A DNA stretch of 64,000 nt from Mucilaginibacter empetricola. GTDB taxonomy: Bacteria; Bacteroidota; Bacteroidia; Sphingobacteriales; Sphingobacteriaceae. The notes below the pieces were generated by a model. It did no database searches. It saw only the letters and a list, made by a program, of their open reading frames with translations, and was not told where the DNA came from. The translations under genes and the position numbers were made by a program. Of the stretch, positions 1 through 8,511 are shown in pieces (position 1 is the stretch's first letter; each line of letters opens with the position of its first letter). The DNA is taken from contig NZ_JANUBZ010000010.1 of NCBI RefSeq assembly GCF_024808665.1, positions 186,001 to 250,000 of the forward strand, read 5' to 3'.

Positions 1-587
1 TCCCTTTCATCAATGCCCGGTTTATAATTGGCCCCTATGTTTTGGCTGCTGCCGCCATAAAAACTGCTGGTTTCGTTTAAGCTGATGCCGCCCGTAACTG
101 TGGCCGAAACGCTGCCATCGGTAAACATGAGTGCAAACCAGGGTTTAAAACGCTTAAAAACAACCGGTTTAACTTCCGGGTGTTTGTACAGGTAATAATT
201 CATGCCGTCGGCAAAGGCATTCATTAGTTTCTTAAACCACAAAGGGCTGGTGTTATAATCCTTAATAGCATCGGTTGTATCAGCAATGAGTTGCAGCTGC
301 ACATCGGTATAAAGATTTTTTTCGCCGGTGGCTTCAGTTTGCCGGCCTAGCTGGTATAAATAATTTTGCTCAATGCCTTTAAAGTTATCTTCACACTGGG
401 TATACATCAATCCAAAAACAACATCGGCGTCAGTTTTTCCATAAATGTGTGGTACTCCCCAGTTATCGCGTATAATCGTTACTGCGTGCGCTTCTTGCTT
501 AAATCTGGCAATTTCATTACCCGTAAATTTTTGTGAAAATGAAGCCAGTGGAAATAGAATAAGCGCAAGGAATAATCTTTTTGTCAT
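1..587 (-). CDS. Penicillin acylase family (peptidase S45) protein, N-terminal part, cut by window edge
   Basis: The reading frame is open from an ATG at 587-585 to the window edge, giving about 195 residues. It starts with a signal peptide (MTKRLFLALILFPLASFSQ), so the product is exported. Residues about 35-65 contain VTIIRDNWGVPHIYGK followed by ADVVFGLMYTQCEDN, the hallmark start of the alpha chain in S45 N-terminal-nucleophile acylases (penicillin G acylase, AHL acylase, aculeacin acylase). These enzymes hydrolyse amide bonds of acylated substrates after autocatalytic cleavage of a precursor. The catalytic Ser at the beta-chain N-terminus would lie outside the window, so activity and substrate cannot be judged. 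The family call is firm; penicillin versus AHL versus another amide is unknown. Confidence 0.85.
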   Translation of the reverse strand, partial: MTKRLFLALILFPLASFSQKFTGNEIARFKQEAHAVTIIRDNWGVPHIYGKTDADVVFGLMYTQCEDNFKGIEQNYLYQLGRQTEATGEKNLYTDVQLQLIADTTDAIKDYNTSPLWFKKLMNAFADGMNYYLYKHPEVKPVVFKRFKPWFALMFTDGSVSATVTGGISLNETSSFYGGSSQNIGANYKPGIDER

Positions 588-670
588 GGTAACAATAGTT
601 TTGCAGTGAAATTTGGAATAGAAGCTTTATTTTTATGTATTTATTTTAATAAATGTTAAGTTTACATTTG

Positions 671-678
671 TAAATTTG
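671..678 (+). promoter_or_regulatory. Possible Bacteroidota -7 element (TAAATTTG)
   Basis: TAAATTTG followed by C fits the TAnnTTTG -7 consensus of Bacteroidota primary sigma factor promoters. No gene starts within the next 370 bases, but a strong terminator lies at 910-944, so this could drive a short untranslated RNA. No good -33 TTTG is seen at the usual spacing, which keeps confidence low. Confidence 0.25.
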
Positions 679-684
679 CAGCGT

Positions 685-945
685 GTTTACCTGGCACTAT
701 ACTATAACACGTTACAGGTCGTTTTAACGCTTTGTTTGCGCCTAATATAATGCAAATTGTGCAAACGGAATATAGCTTTTATAAGGTAACTGTGCCCTTA
801 AACTTCAATTTATTAACCGAAAGGTTACCGATAAATAAAGGCCTTGGATGAACATTTTAACATGTGATCTGAGATTTAGTTGATCAACATTATTTGAATG
901 ATGTTGTGTGCGTTCCGGGGTGAGATACGGAACGCATTTTTTTTG
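685..945 (+). ncRNA. Candidate small RNA between a possible promoter and an orphan terminator
   Basis: The 588-1052 gap has no convincing reading frame. It has a -7-like element at 671-678 and an intrinsic terminator at 910-944 with no gene upstream on the same strand. Inside lies a hairpin with a GAAA loop, TTAACC-GAAA-GGTTA (about 813-826), enclosed by GGTAAC at 784-789 and GTTACC at 824-829, which suggests structured RNA. A related ACC-GAAA-GGT hairpin occurs before another orphan terminator near 3551. Ends are guesses; the terminator is the only firm part. Confidence 0.25.
910..944 (+). terminator. Rho-independent terminator (orphan)
   Basis: The stem GCGTTCCG (910-917) pairs perfectly with CGGAACGC (928-935) around a 10-base loop and is followed by eight T (937-944). 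It is oriented for plus-strand transcription, yet no plus-strand gene lies upstream in the window. Confidence 0.75.
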
Positions 946-1052
946 CAGTACTCTAGCCTGGATTCCGTAAATCATCTTGAAAAAATAATATAAAATAAAG
1001 CAAACATTTTAGGTCAAACTGATATTAATGTAGGTACTAAAAACCTGAAATT

Positions 1053-1571
1053 ATGAAGTATGCATATGTTATTGGCTCAAATGCCTTTATAGTACCCAGC
1101 AAAGCTATATTTTATGGCGATGGAGAAAATGAGAAAGAATTTTTGAAAATCAATTCTGTTCATCACGATACCAACGAGCCTGTTCACCCGGTTTTAAATA
1201 TTGATCTTAATATTAAAGATACCGATGGTACGCCGGTGGTTATTTTGGCCAATAAGCCCGCTAACGGTGCGTCCTATAAGATTATAGAGAAACAAGACAG
1301 TGTAAAGGTAACGAGGCCGGATGGTACCGCCATAATACATGTGCATCAGTTGGATGATGAAGCCGCTATGGCGCTTGAACATAATATATCGGCCGAATTA
1401 GAAGTGCATGCACCCGTTGTAGTTATACGTTTAACCGGCGAATTTTTTGTAGGCGACCTGCGCATCACTGCCGAAAACGAAAAGCTATATATTAATCACA
1501 ATGGTTACGCATCATCTGCAAGGGCGGGTAAAAGCAATCTGTCATTTACTGCAGCAGGGGTGGTGATGTAG
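1053..1571 (+). CDS. Hypothetical protein, 172 aa
   Basis: I do not recognise this protein. It has no signal peptide or membrane segment and is mostly beta-strand-like, with alternating hydrophobic residues in runs such as PVVVIRLTGEF and many Asp, Glu and Asn. The N-terminus (MKYAYVIGSNAFIVP) and the repeated strand pattern suggest a compact cytoplasmic beta-sandwich or sandwich-like fold, which is inference only. It stands alone on the plus strand after the orphan terminator at 910-944, and the gene to its right is convergent. Codon use looks like that of its neighbours. The clean length and absence of an overlapping better frame support a real gene. Confidence 0.75.
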   Translation: MKYAYVIGSNAFIVPSKAIFYGDGENEKEFLKINSVHHDTNEPVHPVLNIDLNIKDTDGTPVVILANKPANGASYKIIEKQDSVKVTRPDGTAIIHVHQLDDEAAMALEHNISAELEVHAPVVVIRLTGEFFVGDLRITAENEKLYINHNGYASSARAGKSNLSFTAAGVVM

Positions 1572-1579
1572 TTTTTGGT

Positions 1580-1620
1580 TCATAGTTGATAGTTCATGGA
1601 TCATGGTGGGGGATTGGTTG
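1580..1620 (+). repeat. Intergenic TCATAG/TTCATGG-type repeat, copy A
   Basis: A G/T-rich tract beginning TCATAGTTGATAGTTCATGG runs from the stop codon of the preceding gene towards the convergent gene. A second copy, starting TCATAGATGATAGTTCATGG, sits at 63635-63675. It codes for nothing obvious. Confidence 0.6.
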
Positions 1621-1634
1621 GTAGTTGGGGTTGG

Positions 1635-2726
1635 TCAATGATTTTTACGGTATTTGGCCATCACTAATAACACCATACGGTTATAGGTTTCCAAGCCTTG
1701 TGGCTGGTTATTTGCCTTTAAAAATTTGTCGTAGAAAATGCTGCTCAATACTTCGAGTTTGCTTTGATACGAGCGCCAGTAATTGCGTTCAATAACAAAA
1801 TCCTGGTGAACCGCAGGAGATACGGTAAGCTTAAGGATTTTATTTTGAAGGCTATCGCGATAAAACAAGGCGTGCATAAATTCGTCAACAGCTAAGTGAT
1901 AAGCCGAATAGCGCAACAGCCTGTCGTTTGAACCAATACCAGCCAGAAAGCCGGCAAAGTCGGCCTCGTCTTCGGCTCCGTAACCCATCTGGTGCGACAT
2001 TTCGTGGCAGGCAACAACCGGCCGGTTAAATACCGGCATCTGGTAATTGAGTTGTGCCTCGCCGGTAAAGGGATTATAATACCCCGATGTGCCAATATAA
2101 TTAAGCAAAGGAGTCAGCATCGATGGTTTAATATCTGGCCGGTAAGTCCTGAAATTAAGCGAATCGTTTGATAGTTTGGTTACCGCTTTAATAGCGGTTT
2201 CGTAAATAACGGTATTGTTTTGTGCCAGATCAGCTGGCGTTACGCGTGCGCGGCAGGCATTCGCGCTATCAATCAGCATCGCGGTAACGTCTTTTAAATC
2301 AGCAGTAGTATAATTGGTATCGCGCAAATTTAAACGCTCACCCGCAGGCAGCCTGAAGTAATTCATCCCCCAAAAAAGATAAAAAATTAATACAGTGGTT
2401 TCAACACCGGCTGCCAGCCCAAGCAGCAGTATTCCCGCTTGTTTAAATTCCTTTCGTACAACCAATTTTACCAGTCGGTATAAGGCATAAACCAGATAAA
2501 TAATAACTGCAAGATAGATCAGGTCGCCAAAGCTGAAAGGGAAAATATTAAATATGGGGTGCAATATATGGCAAACAACAGAGTAAAAGCCACTAGAATA
2601 ATAATGCTCAACAGCAAGCGGATGATCGGCAAAAAGCGTTAGTAAAAATATGCACAGCGCGAGTGCAGCTATTGCAATAGTTCTTGTTATGGCTTTCTTT
2701 TTATATCTGCGCGGCTTTATTGTCAT
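1635..2726 (-). CDS. DUF3810 domain protein, predicted membrane-anchored zinc metallopeptidase
   Basis: A 363-residue protein with three hydrophobic segments in the first 125 residues (about 15-33, 65-85 and 95-120), then a large soluble domain. The soluble part carries ACHEMSHQMGYG, an HExxH zinc motif, followed by DEADFAGFLAG, which could give the third metal ligand as in gluzincins. This layout matches DUF3810, a Bacteroidota family of unknown substrate. It probably acts at the inner-membrane surface. The DUF2911 gene lies upstream on the same strand, but a strong terminator at 2761-2794 separates them, so it is probably its own transcription unit. The start at 2726 gives a normal basic N-terminus before the first membrane segment. 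Confidence 0.88.
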   Translation of the reverse strand: MTIKPRRYKKKAITRTIAIAALALCIFLLTLFADHPLAVEHYYSSGFYSVVCHILHPIFNIFPFSFGDLIYLAVIIYLVYALYRLVKLVVRKEFKQAGILLLGLAAGVETTVLIFYLFWGMNYFRLPAGERLNLRDTNYTTADLKDVTAMLIDSANACRARVTPADLAQNNTVIYETAIKAVTKLSNDSLNFRTYRPDIKPSMLTPLLNYIGTSGYYNPFTGEAQLNYQMPVFNRPVVACHEMSHQMGYGAEDEADFAGFLAGIGSNDRLLRYSAYHLAVDEFMHALFYRDSLQNKILKLTVSPAVHQDFVIERNYWRSYQSKLEVLSSIFYDKFLKANNQPQGLETYNRMVLLVMAKYRKNH

Positions 2727-2760
2727 TTATAACAAATATAGCATTGTCATCAACTTAAAA

Positions 2761-2794
2761 TAAAAAAGCCCCCGTTTTTGTATCCGGAGGCTTT
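2761..2794 (-). terminator. Rho-independent terminator after the DUF2911 gene
   Basis: AAGCCCCCG (2766-2774) pairs with CGGAGGCTT (2785-2793) with one internal mismatch. Read on the minus strand the hairpin is followed by six T. It lies just after the stop of the DUF2911 gene and before the DUF3810 start. Confidence 0.8.
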
Positions 2795-2812
2795 GATTAA
2801 TGTGTTTCTTGC

Positions 2813-3358
2813 TTATTTAATTTTCACAGGTACTGCTACGTTTTCCCAAAGAATAACAAATCCTTTTGGATCAATTTTGAAAGTTAAAGCTTCTGTAAAT
2901 GCTTCTGATTTCATAGATTTAACAGTTACTGATAATACGTCTTTTGACGGATCGTCATTTGCTGAACCATCATCCTTAATTCCCCATTGATTGGTTACAG
3001 AGTTAAAGGTAATGATCCATTGTTTTTCGCCTGGAGTTGCAAATACGCTGTATTTACCAGCCGGCAAAGTTTTGCCTTCTACTTTTATATCTGCACTGGT
3101 TTGAATAATAGTCACTTGATTAGCACCTAAGCGCCACGCTTTGTCGTAAGGAACCAATCCACCAAAAATTTTACGGCCTCTTGCCGATGGGCTGCCATAA
3201 GCAATAGTGACAGAAGCACCACCTACGGTACCGCTAACAGTATCGCGTGGGCTTGAAGGCTTTTTTTTGCCCCCCATGTCTTGTGCAGATGCTACTGATG
3301 TTACAAGAAAAGCAAATGCAAGCATTGTAAATGCCTTTAAAAAGAATAACTTTTTCAT
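2813..3358 (-). CDS. DUF2911 domain-containing exported protein
   Basis: A 181-residue protein with a signal peptide (MKKLFFLKAFTMLAFAFLVT, cleavage after SAQ near residue 26). The mature part contains the DUF2911 signature: SPRDTVSG, then VTIAYGSPSARGRKIFGG, LVPYDKAWRLGANQ, and a later beta-rich half with LPAGKYSVFATPG and WGIKDDGS. DUF2911 proteins are abundant small periplasmic or outer-membrane-associated proteins of Bacteroidota with no established activity. The gene looks rich in GGT, GTT and AAA codons, as expected of a well-expressed protein (judged by eye). It is monocistronic, ending in the terminator at 2761-2794. The family call is confident; function is unknown. Confidence 0.92.
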   Translation of the reverse strand: MKKLFFLKAFTMLAFAFLVTSVASAQDMGGKKKPSSPRDTVSGTVGGASVTIAYGSPSARGRKIFGGLVPYDKAWRLGANQVTIIQTSADIKVEGKTLPAGKYSVFATPGEKQWIITFNSVTNQWGIKDDGSANDDPSKDVLSVTVKSMKSEAFTEALTFKIDPKGFVILWENVAVPVKIK

Positions 3359-3581
3359 AAATATTAAGCTTTTGGTTTATTTAAAAAGTTTATAAAGATA
3401 TACCGAATTGGCGACTTTATATATTGACTGCTAAATATCATTTTAGTTACAGATTATTTCAATTTTAGGTATTAACAATCTATAAAATATTAAAAACCAA
3501 CAAAGTGTTTTTTTGTTTAAAATAAAGAATCATAGTGCAGTTAGGAATTGACCGAAAGGTTAAACAATTGTTGTGATTTTT

Positions 3582-3611
3582 GCCTCATGCCCCCTGGCAT
3601 GGGGTTTTTTT
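3582..3611 (+). terminator. Rho-independent terminator (orphan)
   Basis: GCCTCATGCC (3582-3591) pairs over ten positions, two of them G-T, with GGCATGGGGT (3596-3605) around the tetraloop CCCT, followed by seven T (3605-3611). It reads on the plus strand, but the nearest upstream gene is on the minus strand and starts at 3358. A GAAA-loop hairpin (ACC-GAAA-GGT, 3551-3560) lies just upstream, so a short RNA could end here. The rest of 3359-3716 is AT-rich with no frame I would call. Confidence 0.75.
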
Positions 3612-3675
3612 GCTTTACAACGGTTTTATTGTACACCTTTACCATTTTATACTCATCATTTACCTTACTAAGCTA

Positions 3676-3683
3676 TATATTTG
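3676..3683 (+). promoter_or_regulatory. Likely -7 element TATATTTG upstream of the first GT-C gene
   Basis: TATATTTG followed by C matches the Bacteroidota TAnnTTTG element and lies 33 bases before the start codon at 3717, downstream of the orphan terminator. A -33 TTTG is not obvious. Confidence 0.4.
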
Positions 3684-3716
3684 CCCCACCAAAACCGTTT
3701 TGGTAACCAGTTGTAA

Positions 3717-5369
3717 ATGAAGGATACTAAGAAAATCATATACCTTGCCATATTTTTATTGGCGCTTGCAATTAATTTTGCAGGTATAAATCTTGATTTT
3801 TTTACCGACGACCAGGGACTGTATGCTTCAATAGCCAAAAACCTGCTGCATAAAAACGAATTCTTCCAATTATTTACTTACAACAACGATTGGTTGGATA
3901 AACCACATTTTCCGTTCTGGATGATTTTGGTGAGCTTTAAAATATTTGGAATAAGTACCTGGGCCTATCGTTTGCCGGCTATGCTGTTCTTTTGCCTTGG
4001 TCTTATTTATACCTATCTGTTAACGCGCAGGTATTATGGCTGGGAGATAGCTGCAACCGCTGTACTGATATTAACTACAGCACTCCACGTAATGCTTTCT
4101 AACACCGATGTAAGGGCCGAGCCTTACCTTATGGCATTTATTACCGGGAGTATTTATCATATAAGTCGCCTGGAAAAGAAGATTTCGGCTGTTGATCTTA
4201 TTTTGGCTGCTTTGCTTACGGCATGTGCGTTAATGACAAAAGGGCTATTTGTAATTATTGCTATTTACGGAAGTTTAATTGGGCAGTTAATTTTTCAAAA
4301 ACGATTTGTTGAGATCTTTAGGTTTAAGTGGTTAATACTGGTATTGCTTACCATTATATTTACCCTGCCGGAAATTTATGCCCTGTACGTACAGTTTGAC
4401 CTGCATCCAGAAAAAACTGTTTTTGGAATGCATCATGTTTCCGGGATAAAATGGTTTTTGTGGGATAGCCAGTTTGGCCGCTTTGTAAATAATGGCCCTA
4501 TAAGCCATAAAACAAATGGAAACCCATTGTTTTTTGTGCATACACTGCTTTGGGCATTTGCGCCCTGGTGCTTGATGTTTTACTATGCCGTTTTTAAAAG
4601 CATAAAAGATATTTTTAAAGGCAAAAAGCTGGTTGAATATTATACTTTAAGTGGTGCGTTGTTATTATTGGTGCTTTTTTCGCTGTCGCGATTTCAGTTG
4701 CCTTTTTATACCAATGCCATTTTTCCTTTGTTTGCAATTATAACAGCTCCTTTTTGCCAAAACCAGGTAACCCGGCTCGAGGCCAGATTCAGGCTGGTTG
4801 CGCAGTGGATTTATGTAGTGTTGCTTACCGCAGCGGTTATTGTGCTGAACTTTTTATTAAGACCCAAGCACGACATGTTTTTTGGTGTTGACTGCATCCT
4901 GCTGGGTATTTTCGTGATTTTTATTCCGATAAACTTTAAGGAATCTTACAAAAAAACATTCTTTTTCAGCATAGCTGCTGCGCTGTTTGTTTGCTTTTAT
5001 TTAAATACCATTTTTTATAAAGTAATTATACCCTACAAAGGCGAGATAACGGCTGCAAGGTACGCTAACCTTAAGCCGCTGAGTAGTTTTCATATTTACT
5101 CATTTAAAGCAGGCAATAATATTTTTCAGTTTTACTGTAATAGCCCGGTTGATATGGTTCCGATTGAAAAATTCAATAGTTTTAACCCCAAAGGCATATC
5201 CCTCTTTTATGCTGATCAACAATCATTGGATTATTTAAACCAAACGCATGCTGATTTCAGGGTAGTAAAGTCGTTTATTAATTATCCACAGGAAAACATA
5301 TTGCCTGCATTTATCAATAAATCAAGCAGACATACGGTGCTCAATCAGGTTTATCTTATCGCCAAATAA
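3717..5369 (+). CDS. GT-C fold glycosyltransferase (ArnT/PMT-like, GT39/GT83 type)
   Basis: A 550-residue polytopic membrane protein with about 10-12 hydrophobic segments. The first periplasmic loop has FFTDDQGLYASIAKNLL with the acidic pair expected for GT-C catalysis, then DWLDKPHFPFW and, after the third segment, DVRAEPYLMAF. These are hallmarks of the family that moves a sugar from a polyprenyl-phosphate carrier to lipid A, protein or another lipid at the periplasmic face. The soluble tail after about residue 440 is beta-rich. It is a close paralogue of the gene at 38710-40377 (shared QFDLHPEK, WDSQFGRF, FFVHT). It is alone on the plus strand and convergent with the gene at 5393. The sugar and acceptor are unknown. 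Confidence 0.85.
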   Translation: MKDTKKIIYLAIFLLALAINFAGINLDFFTDDQGLYASIAKNLLHKNEFFQLFTYNNDWLDKPHFPFWMILVSFKIFGISTWAYRLPAMLFFCLGLIYTYLLTRRYYGWEIAATAVLILTTALHVMLSNTDVRAEPYLMAFITGSIYHISRLEKKISAVDLILAALLTACALMTKGLFVIIAIYGSLIGQLIFQKRFVEIFRFKWLILVLLTIIFTLPEIYALYVQFDLHPEKTVFGMHHVSGIKWFLWDSQFGRFVNNGPISHKTNGNPLFFVHTLLWAFAPWCLMFYYAVFKSIKDIFKGKKLVEYYTLSGALLLLVLFSLSRFQLPFYTNAIFPLFAIITAPFCQNQVTRLEARFRLVAQWIYVVLLTAAVIVLNFLLRPKHDMFFGVDCILLGIFVIFIPINFKESYKKTFFFSIAAALFVCFYLNTIFYKVIIPYKGEITAARYANLKPLSSFHIYSFKAGNNIFQFYCNSPVDMVPIEKFNSFNPKGISLFYADQQSLDYLNQTHADFRVVKSFINYPQENILPAFINKSSRHTVLNQVYLIAK

Positions 5370-5392
5370 AACCAATACTTCGCGGTCGCTTT

Positions 5393-7846
5393 TTACTGAA
5401 CTTTGTAACGCAGCATCTGTCTGCCTAAATTGCCATTAGGGTCAATGCCTTCAATAACTATGCGATAAGTTCCGGTGCCATCGGCATTAAAATATTGGAG
5501 TGTGGCGTTGCCAGAAGCATCTGTAATAACATCGGGTTTCCAGAAAATGGTGGTGCGCACATCAGGAAGTTTATTGGCTGGCACATCGGCACTATAAACG
5601 GGCGAATAAAATTCGCGCGCTTTATAATAACCCAGAGGGTTGATAACAAAAATTCCGGGAGATGTTTCTTTGGAAACAGCTGCATCGCTACCTACTAATT
5701 GCCGGGTTGTAATGACCAACACACCGGCGTTTGCATTTTCACCATAAATGGCAGCGTTATCCTGTCTTAATACCTCAACGGTTTCAACTGTTGAAGGGTT
5801 AATATCATCAATGCCTGTGCCCGGTGGTAAAATTGTACCATCAATTGCCACCATCATTGGTTGTAATTGCTCTGTTCCGCCTGATATAATTTCTCCCCCT
5901 GTTAAAAAAGGAACGTCTCTTACGAAGGTTACATTTCTTGCAACCCCGTTTAGGCCGATTGAAAGTAAGGTTGCATTTTTAATGGCTTCGCCATGAATCA
6001 CCTGGTTGGCATGCCCCGGACCCAACATGCTTGACGATATATAATTATCATCTTTTTTTAGGCCGATAACCCTATCTTGTTTTACCAATGCACTATTGGA
6101 AACAAGGCTGGCTGTTACCGGGCCTTGTGATGGCGTGTTTTGTAATGATGCCAAAATATCGGCCTTTGAATTGTAACCGGCCTGTATTGGATCAATTGGA
6201 TCAACTGCCTGAGTGTCTTTTTGCTTATCGAGCACTAAAATTGTGGCATTATTGCCGTTTGCTGAAGCCGTTTTTAATATCAGCTGCGTGCCGCTTTGGA
6301 AGTTTATGTTGTTAAAAACAAAATGCCCCTTTTCGTCAGTAGTGGTTGTTTGCCCCAATGGCAAAAGAATGACTTTGGAGTTTGGGACAGGGACGCCATT
6401 TTTTTTGATGATGAGGGTACCTGCAATATTGAGATATTGTTCTGGTAAATTGGTGGCAGTTGTATTGTTGTTTTCATTCAGCAATTGTTTCCATACAAAC
6501 CGGCGGTATCCCTGGGTTAACATAAGTACATCCAGGTTAGAGCGGGTTTCCTTAGTCACATTTGCAAAATAGTAATTAGGCTTTTCAATGTAGCCTTTTA
6601 GTTGTGATGTTAAAAGCAGGTAAGATAGAATAGTATTTTCTGCATCATCATCAACCAATATTTTGCTTTCATCAATTACCGATACTGAGAAAGATCCGTT
6701 TACGTTTAATCCTGCTTTATCTTGCGCGTTTAAGTTCAGTTTAACTGGCTCGCGTTTGTTGTAAACGGGCTTATCGGTATTTAGGGATAGTTTTAGCTGG
6801 TCGGGGTTTTGTACAAACGCCAACCGTTCGCTCAACGGTTCTCCTGTTTTTGATAATAAAGACACCATTACAGCGCCGGTTTTAAGACCTGCGGTGGGTA
6901 AGTCAAGGCCCAATATAGCGTTATCAAGCTTAGTGGCCACTGTTTTTACAGAGCCGGACCAATAGATAAGTAAATCTAAGTCCTCATTCAGGTGCTCTTT
7001 GTAATAAGCTCTGTTGGTTCTTATTTCAATGGCTAGTTTAGCAGGGTTGGCGGCATTAACATAAAGAGTGATGCCTTTTTCCTCGGCATCAGGTAAATCA
7101 ACCGTATTTTCTGATCCATTGGCAAATATCACCTTTGCTCTATATTTTTTGCCGCTTTCCGGAATAAAATCAAAAACTCCCATACCTAAATGGCTCGATG
7201 TTATTTTAGCAACCTCCTGATTGGTATTATCAACAATTACGCCTTTAACATCAATGCCCAAACCATTTGTGCCAATTGCCTTAAATGCAACTTTTGTAGG
7301 GATATCATCCACCAGATTTCCGCCCTCCGGAAAAAACTGGATTACGGGTTGGTTGCTTTGTTTGGCGGCTTCGGCTATTTTGTCAACGCTGTTTGTTGAC
7401 CCAACAGAAATATATTGTTCATAGAAATTTGTTGGCTTTTCGTTAAGCATCCATTGTGTATAAGCTCTTACACGATATACGCCTTTTTTTAAAGTGTCTG
7501 ACAGCGAGAAATCGCCCCAACCCAAACCGGAGTTTAGCTGTATTAATTCCGTTTGAATAATTGTATTGTTTTTATTGATCAGATCGACGTGCAGCATGCC
7601 GCTGATATTGGTGGGTTTATGCAGCTCGCCTTCGGTTACATAAGCTTTAAAATAAATACTTTCGCCGGCAACATAAAAAGGGTATGGGCGATCAAAATGT
7701 AAATAAGCCTGCTCGGTAACGTGTTCGGTTAAAAGAGCTTTTAATTTCGATACCGCATTTTTTATTACGGTGCTGTCTGTTTGGCAAAAAGCTATTGTTT
7801 GAAAAAACAAAATAAACAACGCCAGCGAAAATAGTTTCTTCTTCAT
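5393..7846 (-). CDS. MG2-like / carboxypeptidase-regulatory / TonB plug-domain exported protein
   Basis: An 817-residue protein with a signal peptide ending at about residue 21 (IAFCQ). After it comes a macroglobulin MG2-like domain (YLHFDRPYPFYVAGESIYFKA) and further beta-sandwich domains. About residues 470-540 resemble a carboxypeptidase-regulatory-like domain (VPNSKVILLPLG, TTDEKGHFVFNNI). About residues 630-740 resemble a TonB-receptor plug (TLLSIGLNGVARNV, MVAIDG, VEVLRQDNAAIYGENANAGVLVI), but no 22-strand barrel follows. The C-terminal 75 residues look like another sandwich (FYSPVYSAD, TIFWKPDV). This architecture recurs in Bacteroidota; the role is unknown, possibly envelope assembly or receptor interaction. 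It stands alone on the minus strand. Confidence 0.82.
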   Translation of the reverse strand: MKKKLFSLALFILFFQTIAFCQTDSTVIKNAVSKLKALLTEHVTEQAYLHFDRPYPFYVAGESIYFKAYVTEGELHKPTNISGMLHVDLINKNNTIIQTELIQLNSGLGWGDFSLSDTLKKGVYRVRAYTQWMLNEKPTNFYEQYISVGSTNSVDKIAEAAKQSNQPVIQFFPEGGNLVDDIPTKVAFKAIGTNGLGIDVKGVIVDNTNQEVAKITSSHLGMGVFDFIPESGKKYRAKVIFANGSENTVDLPDAEEKGITLYVNAANPAKLAIEIRTNRAYYKEHLNEDLDLLIYWSGSVKTVATKLDNAILGLDLPTAGLKTGAVMVSLLSKTGEPLSERLAFVQNPDQLKLSLNTDKPVYNKREPVKLNLNAQDKAGLNVNGSFSVSVIDESKILVDDDAENTILSYLLLTSQLKGYIEKPNYYFANVTKETRSNLDVLMLTQGYRRFVWKQLLNENNNTTATNLPEQYLNIAGTLIIKKNGVPVPNSKVILLPLGQTTTTDEKGHFVFNNINFQSGTQLILKTASANGNNATILVLDKQKDTQAVDPIDPIQAGYNSKADILASLQNTPSQGPVTASLVSNSALVKQDRVIGLKKDDNYISSSMLGPGHANQVIHGEAIKNATLLSIGLNGVARNVTFVRDVPFLTGGEIISGGTEQLQPMMVAIDGTILPPGTGIDDINPSTVETVEVLRQDNAAIYGENANAGVLVITTRQLVGSDAAVSKETSPGIFVINPLGYYKAREFYSPVYSADVPANKLPDVRTTIFWKPDVITDASGNATLQYFNADGTGTYRIVIEGIDPNGNLGRQMLRYKVQ

Positions 7847-8091
7847 AACGGAAAGGTTATTTGTTAAACATTGCCGCTTGCTATTATTTGCCTCAATAGC
7901 GCCAAATACAATTACAGGGGGGAAGGTGTAAAGGCTTTAAATTAATAAGTTAAATAAGTGCAGCGACTGGTTTTATTGGTTATATAAATGTAATTATCTT
8001 TTACCAAATAAAAAATATTCGCAGGCGGAATAATAAATATAATTACCTATTTATCAGTCGGAAAGGTGAGCGTTGCTACATGAATAGGAAA

Positions 8092-8337
8092 TCAGCAGCG
8101 CACGGGTTTGAATGAACCCAGCAGGTATTTTAAATCATCATTACTAATCAGCTCGGGGTTTTTAAATTGCTGCATAATAATGTTTTTTGGAAAGTGAAGA
8201 ATGCCGCCGGTGGTTTTAACCTTTACGTCATCCTCCTTAATACTGTGATCTTTATAATTGCCGATAGATTGATCAACATTTGATAGAATCATCAGCAGTT
8301 CAACAATTGCATATACAGGTAAATTGCTTCTTAGCAT
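8092..8337 (-). CDS. Small hypothetical protein, 81 aa
   Basis: I do not recognise this protein. The frame runs MLRSNLPVYAIVELLMIL to a C-terminal FKPVRC, without a signal peptide or clear membrane helix apart from a short hydrophobic N-terminal patch. It lies alone between two larger minus-strand genes and does not overlap a better frame, and its codons look like those of its neighbours. The flanks, 7847-8091 and 8338-8511, are AT-rich and appear empty. It may be a genuine small gene, but length and lack of known motifs leave it uncertain. Confidence 0.5.
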   Translation of the reverse strand: MLRSNLPVYAIVELLMILSNVDQSIGNYKDHSIKEDDVKVKTTGGILHFPKNIIMQQFKNPELISNDDLKYLLGSFKPVRC

Positions 8338-8511
8338 AGCCGCAAAAATACGTTAACCGATTATGAAATATAAATTACCGTTAAGTTAACAAATTTTGAA
8401 TTTGTTATGATGTATTAACGTGTGTTTTATATAAAGGTTGCTTTTTTTGAGTGTTTTTTGGATGGATGCTGAGTTATTGGCTGATAATCAGCTATAAATA
8501 ATGCGCTTGTT

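Noticed and set aside
6213..6572. 119-codon plus-strand frame inside the MG2/plug gene
   Set aside because: Antisense shadow of a long, well-supported gene, with no motif of its own.
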